The position numbers and the translations under genes were made by a program. The notes under the pieces were generated by a model that worked only from the letters and a program-made list of their open reading frames with translations, did no database searches and was not told the DNA's origin. From positions 1 through 60,374 of the forward strand of contig NZ_JAABQC010000003.1 in assembly GCF_011391645.1 (NCBI RefSeq): 60,374 nt of DNA. The letters are read 5' to 3'. Of the stretch, positions 41,211 to 55,206 are shown one piece after another (position 1 is the first letter of the stretch; each line of letters starts with the position of its first letter). This stretch comes from Rhodoferax sp. Lineage in GTDB: Bacteria > Pseudomonadota > Gammaproteobacteria > Burkholderiales > Burkholderiaceae_C.

Positions 41211-41623
41211 CTTTTGAGGCTGGCGCTCCAGCGCGCGTCCCAGCCATGCTGGCGCAGTTGCTCGGTGTCGCGCCGGTCGCGTTTGGTGGGGCGGCCCTGG
41301 CTCAGACTCAGGGCTGGTTCGGGGGCCAGGCGCCGCTGCTCGGCTGCCTGTTGGCGCTGGCGAATGGAGTCTTCGGTTTCCTGGTAGAGCAGGGCGGCGA
41401 CCGGCGCCGGGCCCCGCTTGTCGCTGATCGCCAGCACGGTCACGGTGCGGCTGACGGGCCCGCTGCGCAGCAGCACACTGTCGCCCGCTTTGAGCTCGCG
41501 TGCCGGTTTGGCCACCACGCCATTCACCTGCACCCGGCCCTTGTCGATTTCTTCGCTGGCCAGCGTGCGCGTCTTGTAGAAACGCGCCGCCCAAAGCCAC
41601 TTGTCAAGGCGAAGTCGTTCCAT
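41207..41623 (-). CDS. S4-domain RNA-binding protein (Hsp15/HslR-like)
   Basis: MERLRLDKWLWAARFYKTRTLASEEIDKGRVQVNGVVAKPARELKAGD. Confidence 0.9.
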   Translation of the reverse strand: MERLRLDKWLWAARFYKTRTLASEEIDKGRVQVNGVVAKPARELKAGDSVLLRSGPVSRTVTVLAISDKRGPAPVAALLYQETEDSIRQRQQAAEQRRLAPEPALSLSQGRPTKRDRRDTEQLRQHGWDARWSASLKS

Positions 41624-42098
41624 TTGGTGCTTTGGGTTTAAACGGTGGGCCGCTCAGCTTGAAGCCCGCCTTGATGCCTTTTTGGGCAAACCAGCCCTGG
41701 TTCATTTCCAGCACAAAGCGCACCGGCTTTTCCGAGCAATGCGAGTCGTCGGTTTGGGGTTTCATGTCGACCAGGTTGACGATGGTGCCGTCATCGGCGA
41801 CAAAGGCAGCGGTCAGGGGCAGCAAGGTATTTTTCATCCAGAAGCATTGCTCGCCGGCTTGCTCAAAGACAAACAGCATGCCCTCGGCCTGCGGCATTTG
41901 GCGGCGAAACATGAGACCGGTGGCGCGCTGCTCAGGAGTGGCCGCCACCTGGGTGTCCACCAGGTACATGCCTGCCGTGAGCTTGACGCGCGGCAAATCC
42001 AGTTGCGGCGCGCCTTGCGCAAAACTATGACCGCCCAAGAGCAGCGAGACGGACAAGACGGCGGTGGCCAGATGGTTCATGGCTTGATTTTGACGCAA
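41604..42098 (-). CDS. DUF192 family exported protein
   Basis: Signal peptide; VAATPEQRATGLMFRRQMPQAEGMLFVFEQAGEQCFWMKNTLLPLTAAFV. Confidence 0.88.
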   Translation of the reverse strand: MRQNQAMNHLATAVLSVSLLLGGHSFAQGAPQLDLPRVKLTAGMYLVDTQVAATPEQRATGLMFRRQMPQAEGMLFVFEQAGEQCFWMKNTLLPLTAAFVADDGTIVNLVDMKPQTDDSHCSEKPVRFVLEMNQGWFAQKGIKAGFKLSGPPFKPKAPNGTTSP

Positions 42099-42263
42099 AA
42101 AATATCGGCCGGTTTGAATCCGGTTTTTGACGTCCGGTGAGTCGCCTGCAAGGCTGTATTCGGCAAAATATTGGGACTAGAATCAAAAAGTCTAAAAAAC
42201 ACGGGTCGGTCTGATCGCTGGCCTGTTCCCCGACCATTGATCAACTACCGGAGACACAAGACC

Positions 42264-43517
<1,254 letters not shown>

Positions 43518-43544
43518 TGGCACGGCCAGCATCGGGCCCCGCGC

Positions 43545-44609
43545 TCAGCAAATGCGCGGCAACGGCTCGCTGGTCAGCCAATCCACCATGCGCCGACCAC
43601 CAAAGGCGGTGGTGAGCTGCACAAAATGGTGGTCGTCGACGATCACTTCGCCAATCTGGGCGGCATCCAGGCCCAGCGGATGCGCGCGCATCACGGCAAG
43701 CAACTGCGGCGCATCGGCAACGGGGCAAATCACAATCAGCTTGCCCTCGTTGGCCACATACAGCGGATCCAGCCCCAAAAACTCGCAGGCGGCGGCCACC
43801 ACCGGTTTGATCGGAATGGCCTTCTCATGCAGCATCATGCCCACGCCCGACTGGGTGGCAACTTCGTTCAGCGCCGTGGCCAGGCCGCCGCGGGTGGGGT
43901 CGCGCAGGCAGCGAATGTCGGCCCCGGTGGCCAGCAGCGCGGCGATCAGGCCGTGCAACGCAGCCGTGTCGGATGTGATGGCCGCCTCAAAGGTGAGGTT
44001 TTCGCGCAGGCTCATGATCGCCACGCCGTGGTCGCCCAGGGTGCCTGAGACCAGCACCACGTCGCCTGGTCGAACCCGCGCACCTCCGAGTTCAAGGCCC
44101 TCGGGCAGCACACCGACGCCGGTGGTGGTGATGAAAATGCAGTCGCCCTTGCCACGCTCCACCACCTTGGTGTCGCCGGTCACCACCGGCACCCCGGCGT
44201 GCCTTGCGGCCCGGGCCATCGACTCGACAATGCGCGCCAGCTCGGCCAGCGCAAAACCTTCTTCCAGAATAAAACCGGCGGCCAGGTAGAGCGGCGTGGC
44301 GCCCATCACCGCCACGTCATTGAGCGTGCCGTGGATTGAGAGGCAGCCGATGTCGCCACCCGGAAAAAACAGCGGCGACACCACATGGCCGTCGGTGGAC
44401 ATCACCAGGCGCGCCGGCTTGCCGTCCAGCAGCGCTGGCGGCAACACCGCGCCGTCATTGCCCTGGCCCAGGTACTGGTTTCCCAGGTGCAGGCAGAACA
44501 GTTCCGAGATCAGTTGCGCCATGGCGCGGCCGCCCGAGCCGTGCGTCATGTCCACCCGGCCGTGCTTGATGTCGAGCGGGCGCGCGTAACCGCGTTTGAC
44601 GCCACTCAT
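43545..44609 (-). CDS. hypE: Hydrogenase maturation protein HypE
   Basis: MTHGSGGRAMAQLISELF, DGAVL, VSGTLGDHGVAIM, RDPTRGGLATALNE, C-terminal PRIC with the conserved terminal Cys. Confidence 0.96.
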   Translation of the reverse strand: MSGVKRGYARPLDIKHGRVDMTHGSGGRAMAQLISELFCLHLGNQYLGQGNDGAVLPPALLDGKPARLVMSTDGHVVSPLFFPGGDIGCLSIHGTLNDVAVMGATPLYLAAGFILEEGFALAELARIVESMARAARHAGVPVVTGDTKVVERGKGDCIFITTTGVGVLPEGLELGGARVRPGDVVLVSGTLGDHGVAIMSLRENLTFEAAITSDTAALHGLIAALLATGADIRCLRDPTRGGLATALNEVATQSGVGMMLHEKAIPIKPVVAAACEFLGLDPLYVANEGKLIVICPVADAPQLLAVMRAHPLGLDAAQIGEVIVDDHHFVQLTTAFGGRRMVDWLTSEPLPRIC

Positions 44610-45736
44610 GTCGCCATGTCCTTGTAGCGGCCGTAACTGTAGTGCGCCGCGCAGGCGCCCTCGCTGCTGACCATGCACGAACCCACCGGGTTTTCGGGAG
44701 TGCAAACGGTGCCGAATATCTTGCAGTCTTGCGGCCGTTTGACGCCGCGCAAGATGGCACCGCACTCACAAGCCTTGTTGTCGGGCACCGATGCATATGT
44801 CAGCAGGAAGCGGCGCTCGGCATCAAAACTGGCGTATTTTTCCCGGATCATCAGGGCCGAATAGGGCACCATTGACAGGCCGCGCCACTCAAAGTCTGGG
44901 CGCAATTCAAACACCTCGGCGATGCGGTCTTGCGCCTTGCGGTTGCCGTCGCGGCTCACTGCGCGGGAGAACTCGTTTTCAACCTCGGCGCGGCCGTCGT
45001 TAACCTGGGCAATCAGCATCAGAATGGCCTGCATCACGTCGAGCGGCTCAAAGCCGGCGATCACCACCGGTTTGCGGTAGTTGGCGGCAAACCGTTCGTA
45101 GGGTCGGCTGCCGATCACGGTTGACACATGGGCCGGGCCGATGAAGCCGTCAATTGGCACCGTGCCCCACTGCCGCACTTCGGGTGATTCGAGAATCTGG
45201 GTGATCGCGGCGGGCGTGAGCACATGGCAGCAGAGCACGCTGAAGTTGGCCAATTGCTCCTGGGCCGCGTGCAATATGGCCAGCGCGGTGGGCGGTGTGG
45301 TGGTCTCGAAGCCAATGGCAAAGAACACCACCTCGCGGGCCGGGTTGTCGCGGGCAATTTGCAGTGCATCAAGGGTGGAATAGACCATGCGAATGTCGCC
45401 ACCGCGCGCCTTGGCTTTGATCAGCGACAAGCCATCGGAGGCGGGCACGCGCAGCATGTCGCCATAGGTGCACAGGATCACGTCTTGGTGCAGCGCCAAA
45501 TCAATCGCCATGTCGATGCGGCCAATCGGCAGCACACATACCGGGCAGCCCGGGCCGTGCACCATGCGCACGTTGGGCGGCAGCAGGTCCGGCAGGCCGT
45601 AGCGGGAGATGGCATGGGTGTGGCCGCCGCAAAATTCCATGAAGCTGTAGGTGCGCTTAGGCTGCACCAGCCGGGCGATTTTGATCGCCAGCGTCCTGGC
45701 GAGATCGCCGTCGCGGAACTCGTCGATGTATTTCAT
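44606..45736 (-). CDS. hypD: Hydrogenase maturation protein HypD
   Basis: FMEFCGGHTHAISRYGLPDLLPPNVRMVHGPGCPVCVLP, CECGAILRGVKRPQDCKIFGTVCTPENPVGSCMVSSEGACAAHY. Confidence 0.97.
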   Translation of the reverse strand: MKYIDEFRDGDLARTLAIKIARLVQPKRTYSFMEFCGGHTHAISRYGLPDLLPPNVRMVHGPGCPVCVLPIGRIDMAIDLALHQDVILCTYGDMLRVPASDGLSLIKAKARGGDIRMVYSTLDALQIARDNPAREVVFFAIGFETTTPPTALAILHAAQEQLANFSVLCCHVLTPAAITQILESPEVRQWGTVPIDGFIGPAHVSTVIGSRPYERFAANYRKPVVIAGFEPLDVMQAILMLIAQVNDGRAEVENEFSRAVSRDGNRKAQDRIAEVFELRPDFEWRGLSMVPYSALMIREKYASFDAERRFLLTYASVPDNKACECGAILRGVKRPQDCKIFGTVCTPENPVGSCMVSSEGACAAHYSYGRYKDMAT

Positions 45737-45972
45737 GCCGGCGGGGCTGACTCAGACAGTTCAGCAAACAGCGCCAGCGTGCGCGCGGCCTCGTCGGGGT
45801 CGAGCCTGGACAGCGCGTAGCCCACATGCAAAATCACATAGTCGCCCACCTGCACATCGTCGAGCAGTGCCAGCGAGATTTCTTTCTTGACGCCACCCAG
45901 GTCCACCCGGCCCATGTCGCCCGCCGGGCCGCAGCCCACTTGAATCACCTTGACCGGTAGTGCCAGACACAT
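45733..45972 (-). CDS. hypC: Hydrogenase maturation chaperone HypC
   Basis: MCLALPVKVIQV..VDLGGVKKEISLALLDDVQVGDYVILHVGYALSRLDPDEA; start set to the MCLA motif. Confidence 0.95.
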   Translation of the reverse strand: MCLALPVKVIQVGCGPAGDMGRVDLGGVKKEISLALLDDVQVGDYVILHVGYALSRLDPDEAARTLALFAELSESAPPA

Positions 45973-48290
45973 CAGTTTGTCTCCAGGTAATGCAGGGCCA
46001 CCCATGCCTGCCCAAGCGCTATGCTGCCATCGCCCGGCGGGGTCAGGCTGGGCGCCAGCACCATGATGCCATGTTGTGCCAGATTCTGCCGCAAATGCAT
46101 TGACAGCAGGGTGTTGCAAAAGCAGCCGCCGCCCAAGGCCACGGTGGTCAGGCCGCTTTGCGCGCAGGCCTGCAGCACCCATTCGGTCAAGGCCGCCACC
46201 AGGGTGGCGTGAAAGCGTGCCGCCGCCCGAGGAACATCATGGGCATCAATCAGTGACGCCAGCAGCGCCAGCAGGTTGAGCTGACCGTCGTTGCCGATTG
46301 AGTAACCGCCGGGCATAGGTTCTGGCCAGCCATGGGCCTGTGAAAAAGTAGTAGCCGCCTGCTCCAGCAGCATGGCAGCCTGGGCTTCGTAAGCCATGGT
46401 GTGGCAAATACCAAGCAGGCCCGCCGCGGCATCAAACACCCGGCCCATGCTTGACGTGCGCGGGCAGTTGAACCGGCGCGCCAGCATGGCGGCCACGGTG
46501 CGGGCAGCTGGCTCCCGAAAGCGCTGGGCGATGTCGGCGTTGCGGCCCAATTCATGCAGCGCGGCGGCGGCCATGCGCCAGGGCGCGCGGGCGCTGCTGT
46601 TCCCACCCGGCATGGGCAACGGGCGCAGGTGGCCCAGCCGCTCAAAGTGTGCGCCATCAACCCTGAGCAGTTCGCCACCCCAGGCTGTGCCGTCGCTGCC
46701 CAGACCCACGCCGTCAAGCGCCAGCCCCAGCACTGGGGCCTGCCAGCCATGCTCGGCGCAGACGGCGGCAATGTGGGCGTGGTGGTGTTGCACGGCCAGC
46801 GTGGCAAGGTTGTGGTGGTGGGCATAGGCGATGGCGGCGCGGGTGCTGTAGTCGTCGGGGTGCAGGTCGTGCGCCACAAGGTGCGGCCTGACGGCGATCA
46901 GATCGCACAGACGCTGCACCGTTTCGTCCTGAAAGCCGCAACTGGCCGCGTTGTCCAGGCTGCCAATGTGCGGCGACAAAAAGGCTTCGTTGCCGCGCGT
47001 GATGCAGACGGTGTTTTTCAGGTGGCTGCCAAACCCCAGCACTGATGGCCCGGCGCTGGCCAGCCGGATGGCAGCCGGGGCGTAGCCGCGGCTGCGCCGG
47101 ATGAATTGCGGCGTGCCGGCCATGACCCGCAGCACGCTGTCGTCGCAGCGCGCCACAATGTCGCGGTCGTGGTCGAGCACTGCATCGGCAATGTCCGCCA
47201 GCCGGGCCTGGGCTTCTTGACCATCGCGCACGATGGGTTCGCCGCCCGGGTTGGCGCTGGTCATTACCAGCACCATGGGCTGGGGTTCATTGAGCCACGC
47301 CGTGGCCGCAGGGCGGCCTGCGGCCTCATGAAACAGCAAGAAATGGATCGGCGTGGCGGGCAGCATCGCCCCCAGGCTCAGCAGACCGGGGGCAATGCCG
47401 GGCAAAGCATTCTCGCCAACCGGCAGGGCGCGCAGCAGCACGATCGGCCGCTCGCGGCTTTCCAGCAGCGTGCGATCGTTCCTTGCGGCCTGCGCATAAG
47501 GTGCCAGGCTGGCCACATTGGCCAGCATCACGGCAAAGGGTTTGGCCTCGCGGGTTTTGCGATCGCGCAACCGCGCAACTGCCTGCGCGTTGCGCGCGTC
47601 GCAGGCCAGATGAAAGCCACCCAGGCCCTTGATGGCGACGATTTTTCCAATCTGCAGCAGGTGCAGGGTTTGCGCAATGGGGTCGCCCGCAATGGGTTGT
47701 CCTTGCGCATCAGACAAGCTCAAGCGCGGCCCGCACTGCGGGCAGCAGGTGGTTTCGGCATGAAAACGCCGATCCTCTGGCGCGGTGTATTCAGTGCTGC
47801 AACTCGGGCACAGTGCAAAGGCAGCCATGCTGGTCTGTGGTCGGTCATAGGGCAGGGCGCGGGTGATGGTGTAGCGCGGGCCGCAGTGGGTACAGGTGAT
47901 GAAGGCGTGGCGATAACGCCGGTTTGACGGGTCAAACAGCTCGTGCAGGCAATCGGCACAGACCGCCACGTCGGGGCCGATCGCGGTGGCGGCCTGGCCC
48001 GACTGGCTGGCAATGATGCTGAACGCGGTGAAGGGCTCGGCCGCGAGATTCTGCGCCTGCACGTTGTCAACACGTGCCAGCGGCGGCGCGTCCAGACGCA
48101 AGCGCTCCAGCAACTCGGCCAGACGGGGCTGGCTGCCCTGGGCCAGGATTTCGACACCCCGGGCATCGTTGCGCACCCAGCCGTGCAGGCCTAGTTGCTG
48201 CGCCAGACGCCAGACAAAGGGCCTGAAACCAACGCCTTGGACAATGCCGGTGACGCGGATATGCTGCGAAAGCACGGCCAATGCTGCCAT
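45972..48290 (-). CDS. hypF: Carbamoyltransferase HypF
   Basis: GIVQGVGFRPFVWRLA acylphosphatase motif, CADCLHELFDPSNRRYRHAFITCTHCGPRYTI zinc fingers, QHHHAHIAAVCAEHG. Confidence 0.96.
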   Translation of the reverse strand: MAALAVLSQHIRVTGIVQGVGFRPFVWRLAQQLGLHGWVRNDARGVEILAQGSQPRLAELLERLRLDAPPLARVDNVQAQNLAAEPFTAFSIIASQSGQAATAIGPDVAVCADCLHELFDPSNRRYRHAFITCTHCGPRYTITRALPYDRPQTSMAAFALCPSCSTEYTAPEDRRFHAETTCCPQCGPRLSLSDAQGQPIAGDPIAQTLHLLQIGKIVAIKGLGGFHLACDARNAQAVARLRDRKTREAKPFAVMLANVASLAPYAQAARNDRTLLESRERPIVLLRALPVGENALPGIAPGLLSLGAMLPATPIHFLLFHEAAGRPAATAWLNEPQPMVLVMTSANPGGEPIVRDGQEAQARLADIADAVLDHDRDIVARCDDSVLRVMAGTPQFIRRSRGYAPAAIRLASAGPSVLGFGSHLKNTVCITRGNEAFLSPHIGSLDNAASCGFQDETVQRLCDLIAVRPHLVAHDLHPDDYSTRAAIAYAHHHNLATLAVQHHHAHIAAVCAEHGWQAPVLGLALDGVGLGSDGTAWGGELLRVDGAHFERLGHLRPLPMPGGNSSARAPWRMAAAALHELGRNADIAQRFREPAARTVAAMLARRFNCPRTSSMGRVFDAAAGLLGICHTMAYEAQAAMLLEQAATTFSQAHGWPEPMPGGYSIGNDGQLNLLALLASLIDAHDVPRAAARFHATLVAALTEWVLQACAQSGLTTVALGGGCFCNTLLSMHLRQNLAQHGIMVLAPSLTPPGDGSIALGQAWVALHYLETN

Positions 48291-49231
48291 CAGGCCGCTG
48301 CGTTGGCGCTGGCTTGAAGTTGCGTTTCGAGATGCGCGATGCGGGTTTTCAGGCTGGCCATGGTTTGTGCTTTGGCCGCATGGGCCTGGGCCATATTGGT
48401 GCGCAGATAGGCCAGCCACTCACCCATGCCCTCGCCGCTGGTGGCGCTGAGCTGGATCACCCTGATCTGCGGATTGACCCGGCGTGCATAGGCAATGGCC
48501 GCATCCACGTCGTAGGTCAGGTGCGGCAGCAGGTCAATCTTGTTGAGCAGCATCAGGCTGGCGGCCCGGAATATGTCGGGGTACTTGATGGGTTTGTCCT
48601 CGCCCTCGGTCACCGACAAAATCACCACCTTGTGCGCCTCGCCCAAATCGAACGCGGCCGGGCACACCAGGTTGCCCACGTTTTCAATCAGCAGCAGGGT
48701 GTCATCCGACAACTGGAGTTGCGCCATGGCGTGGCCCACCATGTGCGCGTCCAGGTGGCAGCCCTTGCCGGTGTTGATCTGGATGGCCTGGGCGCCGCTG
48801 GCGCGAATGCGGTCGGCGTCCAGGCTGGTTTGTTGGTCACCCTCGATCACGGCCACCGGGCTCGCGCCCAGCAGGTCGATGGTTTTGCACAGCAGCGAGG
48901 TCTTGCCCGAGCCCGGGCTTGACACCAGATTAAGGGCAAAAATACCGCGATCGGCAAGCAGTTGCCGGTTGCGCGCGGCATAGGCGTTGTTCTTGGCCAG
49001 GATGTCCTGCTCGATTTGCACCATGCGGGTGGGCGACACGCCAGGGGCATGGGAATGCGCAGCTACTGAGTCATGGGTGCGTTCGTGCGTGTGCGCATGA
49101 TCGCGCCCGTGGTCATGGGGGTGTTCATGGGAATGGCGCGTGCCATCGGCGTGGACATGCTCGTGCGCGCGCGACGGTTCCTCGCCTTCGATTCTGACGT
49201 CACCTTCACCACAACCACATGTCACACACAT
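48290..49231 (-). CDS. hypB: Hydrogenase nickel incorporation GTPase HypB with His-rich N-terminus
   Basis: [71 protein letters not shown]. Confidence 0.96.
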   Translation of the reverse strand: MCVTCGCGEGDVRIEGEEPSRAHEHVHADGTRHSHEHPHDHGRDHAHTHERTHDSVAAHSHAPGVSPTRMVQIEQDILAKNNAYAARNRQLLADRGIFALNLVSSPGSGKTSLLCKTIDLLGASPVAVIEGDQQTSLDADRIRASGAQAIQINTGKGCHLDAHMVGHAMAQLQLSDDTLLLIENVGNLVCPAAFDLGEAHKVVILSVTEGEDKPIKYPDIFRAASLMLLNKIDLLPHLTYDVDAAIAYARRVNPQIRVIQLSATSGEGMGEWLAYLRTNMAQAHAAKAQTMASLKTRIAHLETQLQASANAAA

Positions 49232-49273
49232 CGCTTTTCTCCTCGTTGAAGTCGGTTGTAAGCACCTCGACGC

Positions 49274-49615
49274 TCAGCTTACCTCAAGTTCCTTGACCCG
49301 CATTTCGGTGCCGCCGATCACTTGCAGCGGGTAACCCCCGCAACTTGGGCATTCGGCAAAAAGCTCGGTCATGGGCACGGTTTTGGCGCAGGTCGGGCAC
49401 CAGCCCTGACCGGGGGTGGCAATGATTTCCAGCCGGGCACCCTCAGCTACGCTGCCGCGTGTGACAGCGTCAAAACAAAAGGCCATGGCCTGGGGCTCCA
49501 CGCCCGAGAGCTGGCCAATTTCAAGCCAGACGGTGCTGACCTGGTTAAACCGGTCCCGGCGGGCTGCGTCCTCGATGAGTTGCAACACGCCCTCGGCCAG
49601 CGACATCTCGTGCAT
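49274..49615 (-). CDS. hypA: Hydrogenase nickel incorporation protein HypA
   Basis: MHEMSLAEGVLQLIEDAA, WCPTC..CPSCGG zinc site. Confidence 0.95.
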   Translation of the reverse strand: MHEMSLAEGVLQLIEDAARRDRFNQVSTVWLEIGQLSGVEPQAMAFCFDAVTRGSVAEGARLEIIATPGQGWCPTCAKTVPMTELFAECPSCGGYPLQVIGGTEMRVKELEVS

Positions 49616-49645
49616 GGCGCCGCCTGATGCCAGCCAGTGGGCAGC

Positions 49646-51946
<2,301 letters not shown>

Positions 51947-52189
51947 GGTGACACCTCAAAAACAATAACGACAAAAAGGACTAACGCTTTTGCAGCCAGC
52001 GTTGGGCAGGACGAGGAAGAAACGGGTCAGACAAGGTGTGCGGGCGAACATTTGGTGTGCAGTCCTTGCGGTAGGTTGGCCGGATGAAAGGTAGCTCATC
52101 GATTGGCCGGGCCCGGAGGTGCTGCTGTCGCGCTTGTCGGAAAGTGCCGGATTATACCTTTTGTCAGCAACCTGACACGCCCTGCGGAT

Positions 52190-54049
52190 TCAGGTGGCGG
52201 CTTCCAGCAGCAGGCGGCGCGCCTGCAACTCGCGGTAACGCAACAGCGCGCCAGGCTCCACCTTGGCGGCTTCTATGGCCAGTGTTTCTTCGGCTTTCAG
52301 ATGCTCAATCAGCATGCGATTGATCAAATGGCGCAGCTCGTTGAGCTCCTCGGCGGCGTCGCTGTCCGCGCCCAGTTCGTAGCCGGCCATCAGCTTGAGC
52401 GCAAAGGGCTCGCTCTCATGCCCTTGCAGCCCCTCACGCAGGGCAACCCAGGGGATCGAGCCGTGCTCATGGAGCTGGCCCTCCAGCCAGGTGAACAGCG
52501 GGCCATGGGGCGCAGGCAAGGCGCACAGCAGGGTGTGGTCTTCGGCCGAAAGAGACTCCAGCGCGGCCATGTTGTCGAGCAGAATGCGCGCGGCGTGGTC
52601 GGCCCGGCTGGCGGGCAAACGGCTGACCGATAGCCGCTCAGGCGCCTTTTTGCGGTAATTTGCGGGGCTGTACTGCGGGTAGTCCTGGCGCGCCGCAGCG
52701 TCTTTGGCATATCCCGCAGAGCGTTCGCGCTTGGCCTTGGCCGGGGCCGGGTGCCAGATGTCGGTGAGCTCGCGCGGACTCAGTTGCACCAGGTCGGCGA
52801 TTTCCGCCAGCAGTTGCTGCTTGAGGGCGCCGGCGGGCAGCGTTTCCCATAGCGGTTTGGCGTTGCTGGCCAAGTGGGCGCGACCCTCGGCGCTGTGCAG
52901 GTCGCAGCCGTCGCGCGCGGCATCGATCAAAAAGCGGCTCAAGGGCACCGCCTCGCTGACATAGCGGGCAAAGGCGTCCTTGCCGTGCTTGCGGATAAAG
53001 CTGTCGGGGTCGTGCTCGGGCGGCAAAAACAAAAACTTGACCGAGCGCACGTCGGTGGCCAGTGGCAGCGCGGCATCCAGCGCCTTGCGCGCCGCGCGCC
53101 GGCCCGCGCTGTCGCCGTCAAAGCTGAACACCACCGAATCGGTGAAGCGAAACAGCTTGTGCACATGCTCGGGGGTGCAGGCGGTACCAAGCGTGGCCAC
53201 CGCGTTGGGAAAGCCCAGTTGCGCCAGCGCCACCACGTCCATGTAGCCCTCGGTGACCAGCGCATACCCCAGCTCGCGTAGCGCGTTGCGCGCCTCGAAC
53301 AGGCCGTAGAGTTCGCGCCCCTTGCTGAACACCGGCGTCTCGGGCGAGTTGAGGTATTTGGGTTTGTCGTCGCCCAGCACGCGGCCGCCAAAGCCGATGA
53401 ATTCGCCCTTGATGTTGCGAATCGGGAACATCACCCGGTCACGAAAACGGTCGTAGCGCTTGGCCTCCTGGCCTTCTTCTTCGCTCAAAATCACCAGACC
53501 GCTTTCCACCAGCAGCGGGTCGTCGTAATTGGGGAACACGCTGGCCAGGCTGCGCCAGCCCTCGGGCGCGTAGCCGAGCCCAAACTGCTTGGCAATCCGC
53601 CCCGACAGCCCGCGTCCCTTGAAATAGGCCACCGCGCGCTCGGAGCCCTTGAGTTGCTTTTGATAGGCCAGGCAAGCCTTTTCCAGCACTTCATTGAGCG
53701 TGCTCTGCTTCTGGCGCTGCTCGGCGGCGCGGGCCCGGTCCTGCGGGCTGGCATCGTCCTCGGGCACCTTCATGCCAAATTGCTGGGCCAGGTCTTGCAC
53801 CGCCTCGACAAAGCTCATGCCGGCGTGCTCCATCAGGAAGCCGATGGCGTTGCCGGTTTTGCCGCAGCCAAAGCAGTGGTAGAACTGCTTGGTCGGGCTG
53901 ACTGAAAAGGAGGGCGATTTTTCGCTGTGAAACGGGCACAGGCCCATAAAGTTGGCGCCGCCCTTTTTAAGCGGCACATAGCGCCCGACAATTTCCACCA
54001 CGTCAGCGCGGGCGAGCAGTTCCTGGACAAAGGTCTGGGGGATGGACAT
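52190..54049 (-). CDS. dnaG: DNA primase
   Basis: [65 protein letters not shown]. Confidence 0.97.
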   Translation of the reverse strand: MSIPQTFVQELLARADVVEIVGRYVPLKKGGANFMGLCPFHSEKSPSFSVSPTKQFYHCFGCGKTGNAIGFLMEHAGMSFVEAVQDLAQQFGMKVPEDDASPQDRARAAEQRQKQSTLNEVLEKACLAYQKQLKGSERAVAYFKGRGLSGRIAKQFGLGYAPEGWRSLASVFPNYDDPLLVESGLVILSEEEGQEAKRYDRFRDRVMFPIRNIKGEFIGFGGRVLGDDKPKYLNSPETPVFSKGRELYGLFEARNALRELGYALVTEGYMDVVALAQLGFPNAVATLGTACTPEHVHKLFRFTDSVVFSFDGDSAGRRAARKALDAALPLATDVRSVKFLFLPPEHDPDSFIRKHGKDAFARYVSEAVPLSRFLIDAARDGCDLHSAEGRAHLASNAKPLWETLPAGALKQQLLAEIADLVQLSPRELTDIWHPAPAKAKRERSAGYAKDAAARQDYPQYSPANYRKKAPERLSVSRLPASRADHAARILLDNMAALESLSAEDHTLLCALPAPHGPLFTWLEGQLHEHGSIPWVALREGLQGHESEPFALKLMAGYELGADSDAAEELNELRHLINRMLIEHLKAEETLAIEAAKVEPGALLRYRELQARRLLLEAAT

Positions 54050-54099
54050 GCCCGGATTGTAGGAAGCTGCCGCCCGACCCCGTGCGGCCGGGGTATCGG

Positions 54100-54858
54100 T
54101 CAGCGCGGTGCCAGTCGAATCGCGCCGTCGAGCCGGATCACCTCGCCGTTGAGCATGTCGTTCTCAAAAATATGAACGGCCAGCTTGGCGTAGTCTTGCG
54201 GTGTGCCCAGGCGCGACGGAAACGGCACGTTGGCCGCCAGCGCGTCTTGCACCTCCTGCGGAAAACTGAACAGCATGGGCGTGCCAAAAATGCCGGGCGC
54301 AATGGTCATGTTGCGAATGCCGTTGCGTGCCAGATCACGCGCAATGGGCAGCGTCATGCCCACAATGCCGCCCTTGGAGGCGCTGTACGCGGCCTGGCCA
54401 ATCTGGCCGTCATAGGCAGCCACCGAGGCGGTGGAGATCAGCACGCCGCGCTCCCCGGTTGACTCGGGCGCGTTTTTGCTCATGGCGTCCGCACTCAGGC
54501 GGATCATGTTAAAACTGCCGATCAGGTTGACCGAGATGCACTTGCTGAACAAGGCAAGAGCGTGCGGGCCGGCCTTGCCCACGGTTTTTTCGGCGGGCGC
54601 AATGCCGGCACAGTTCACCAGCCCCATCAATTTGCCCAGCCCGGTGGCGCAATCGACCACGGCCTGGCCGTCGGCCTCGCTGCTGACATCGCATCTGACA
54701 AACGCGCCGCCAATGGCCTTGGCCACGGCTTCGCCCTTGTCAACCTGCATGTCGGCAATCACCACCCGGCCGCCCTTGCTGGCGAGCATGCGGGCCGTGC
54801 CCTCGCCCAGCCCCGAGGCGCCGCCGGTGACGATGAATACCTTGCCTGCAATCTCCAT
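54100..54858 (-). CDS. SDR-family 3-hydroxyacyl-CoA dehydrogenase (HSD10-like)
   Basis: [78 protein letters not shown] at 54858 preceded by ggag. Confidence 0.9.
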   Translation of the reverse strand: MEIAGKVFIVTGGASGLGEGTARMLASKGGRVVIADMQVDKGEAVAKAIGGAFVRCDVSSEADGQAVVDCATGLGKLMGLVNCAGIAPAEKTVGKAGPHALALFSKCISVNLIGSFNMIRLSADAMSKNAPESTGERGVLISTASVAAYDGQIGQAAYSASKGGIVGMTLPIARDLARNGIRNMTIAPGIFGTPMLFSFPQEVQDALAANVPFPSRLGTPQDYAKLAVHIFENDMLNGEVIRLDGAIRLAPR

Positions 54859-54876
54859 GTGTTTCTCCAAAAATGA

Positions 54877-54898
54877 TTGACGTTGACGTCAACGTTAA
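54877..54898. promoter_or_regulatory. Palindromic operator-like site TTGACGTTGACGTCAACGTTAA
   Basis: Perfect 16-bp core palindrome ACGTTGACGTCAACGT upstream of the SDR gene; contains TTGACGTnnACGTCAA. Confidence 0.6.
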
Positions 54899-55000
54899 TT
54901 ATGGCGCAAGCCATGGGTGTGAATTTTGAAGCCCGGGGCCTCGCGGCCTCGGAACGGCGCGATATTGCGGCTATACTCACGTTCTCTTTTTGAGACCCTT

Positions 55001-55077
55001 AGGCGCGTAGCTCAGCTGGTTAGAGCACCACCTTGACATGGTGGGGGTCGTTGGTTCGAGTCCAATCGCGCCTACCA
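55001..55077 (+). tRNA. tRNA-Val (anticodon GAC)
   Basis: Acceptor AGGCGCG/CGCGCCT-A-CCA, anticodon stem CCACC-TTGACAT-GGTGG, T-arm GTTGG-TTCGAGT-CCAAT. Confidence 0.96.
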
Positions 55078-55094
55078 AATTTGGTAGATAAATC

Positions 55095-55128
55095 AAGCAC
55101 TTAGCAGTTTTGCCAAGTGCTTTTTTTT
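55095..55128 (+). terminator. Rho-independent terminator after tRNA-Val(GAC)
   Basis: AAGCACTT-agcagttttgcc-AAGTGCTTTTTTTT. Confidence 0.88.
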
Positions 55129-55206
55129 CGTCGGTGTCTGATAAGTGTCTAATTCAATCGCGAATCAAGGCGGTGTCTATTTGCGGGTTGAACTCGATCC
55201 AATCAG

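Noticed and set aside
49160-49231. His-rich HypB N-terminus as novel
   Set aside because: Histidine-rich N-termini are a known nickel-storage feature of many HypB proteins.
54050-55000. rpsU-dnaG-rpoD macromolecular synthesis operon with rpsU upstream of dnaG
   Set aside because: rpsU is not present; an SDR gene and tRNA-Val lie upstream. Partial conservation of the classic order is not unusual enough to score.
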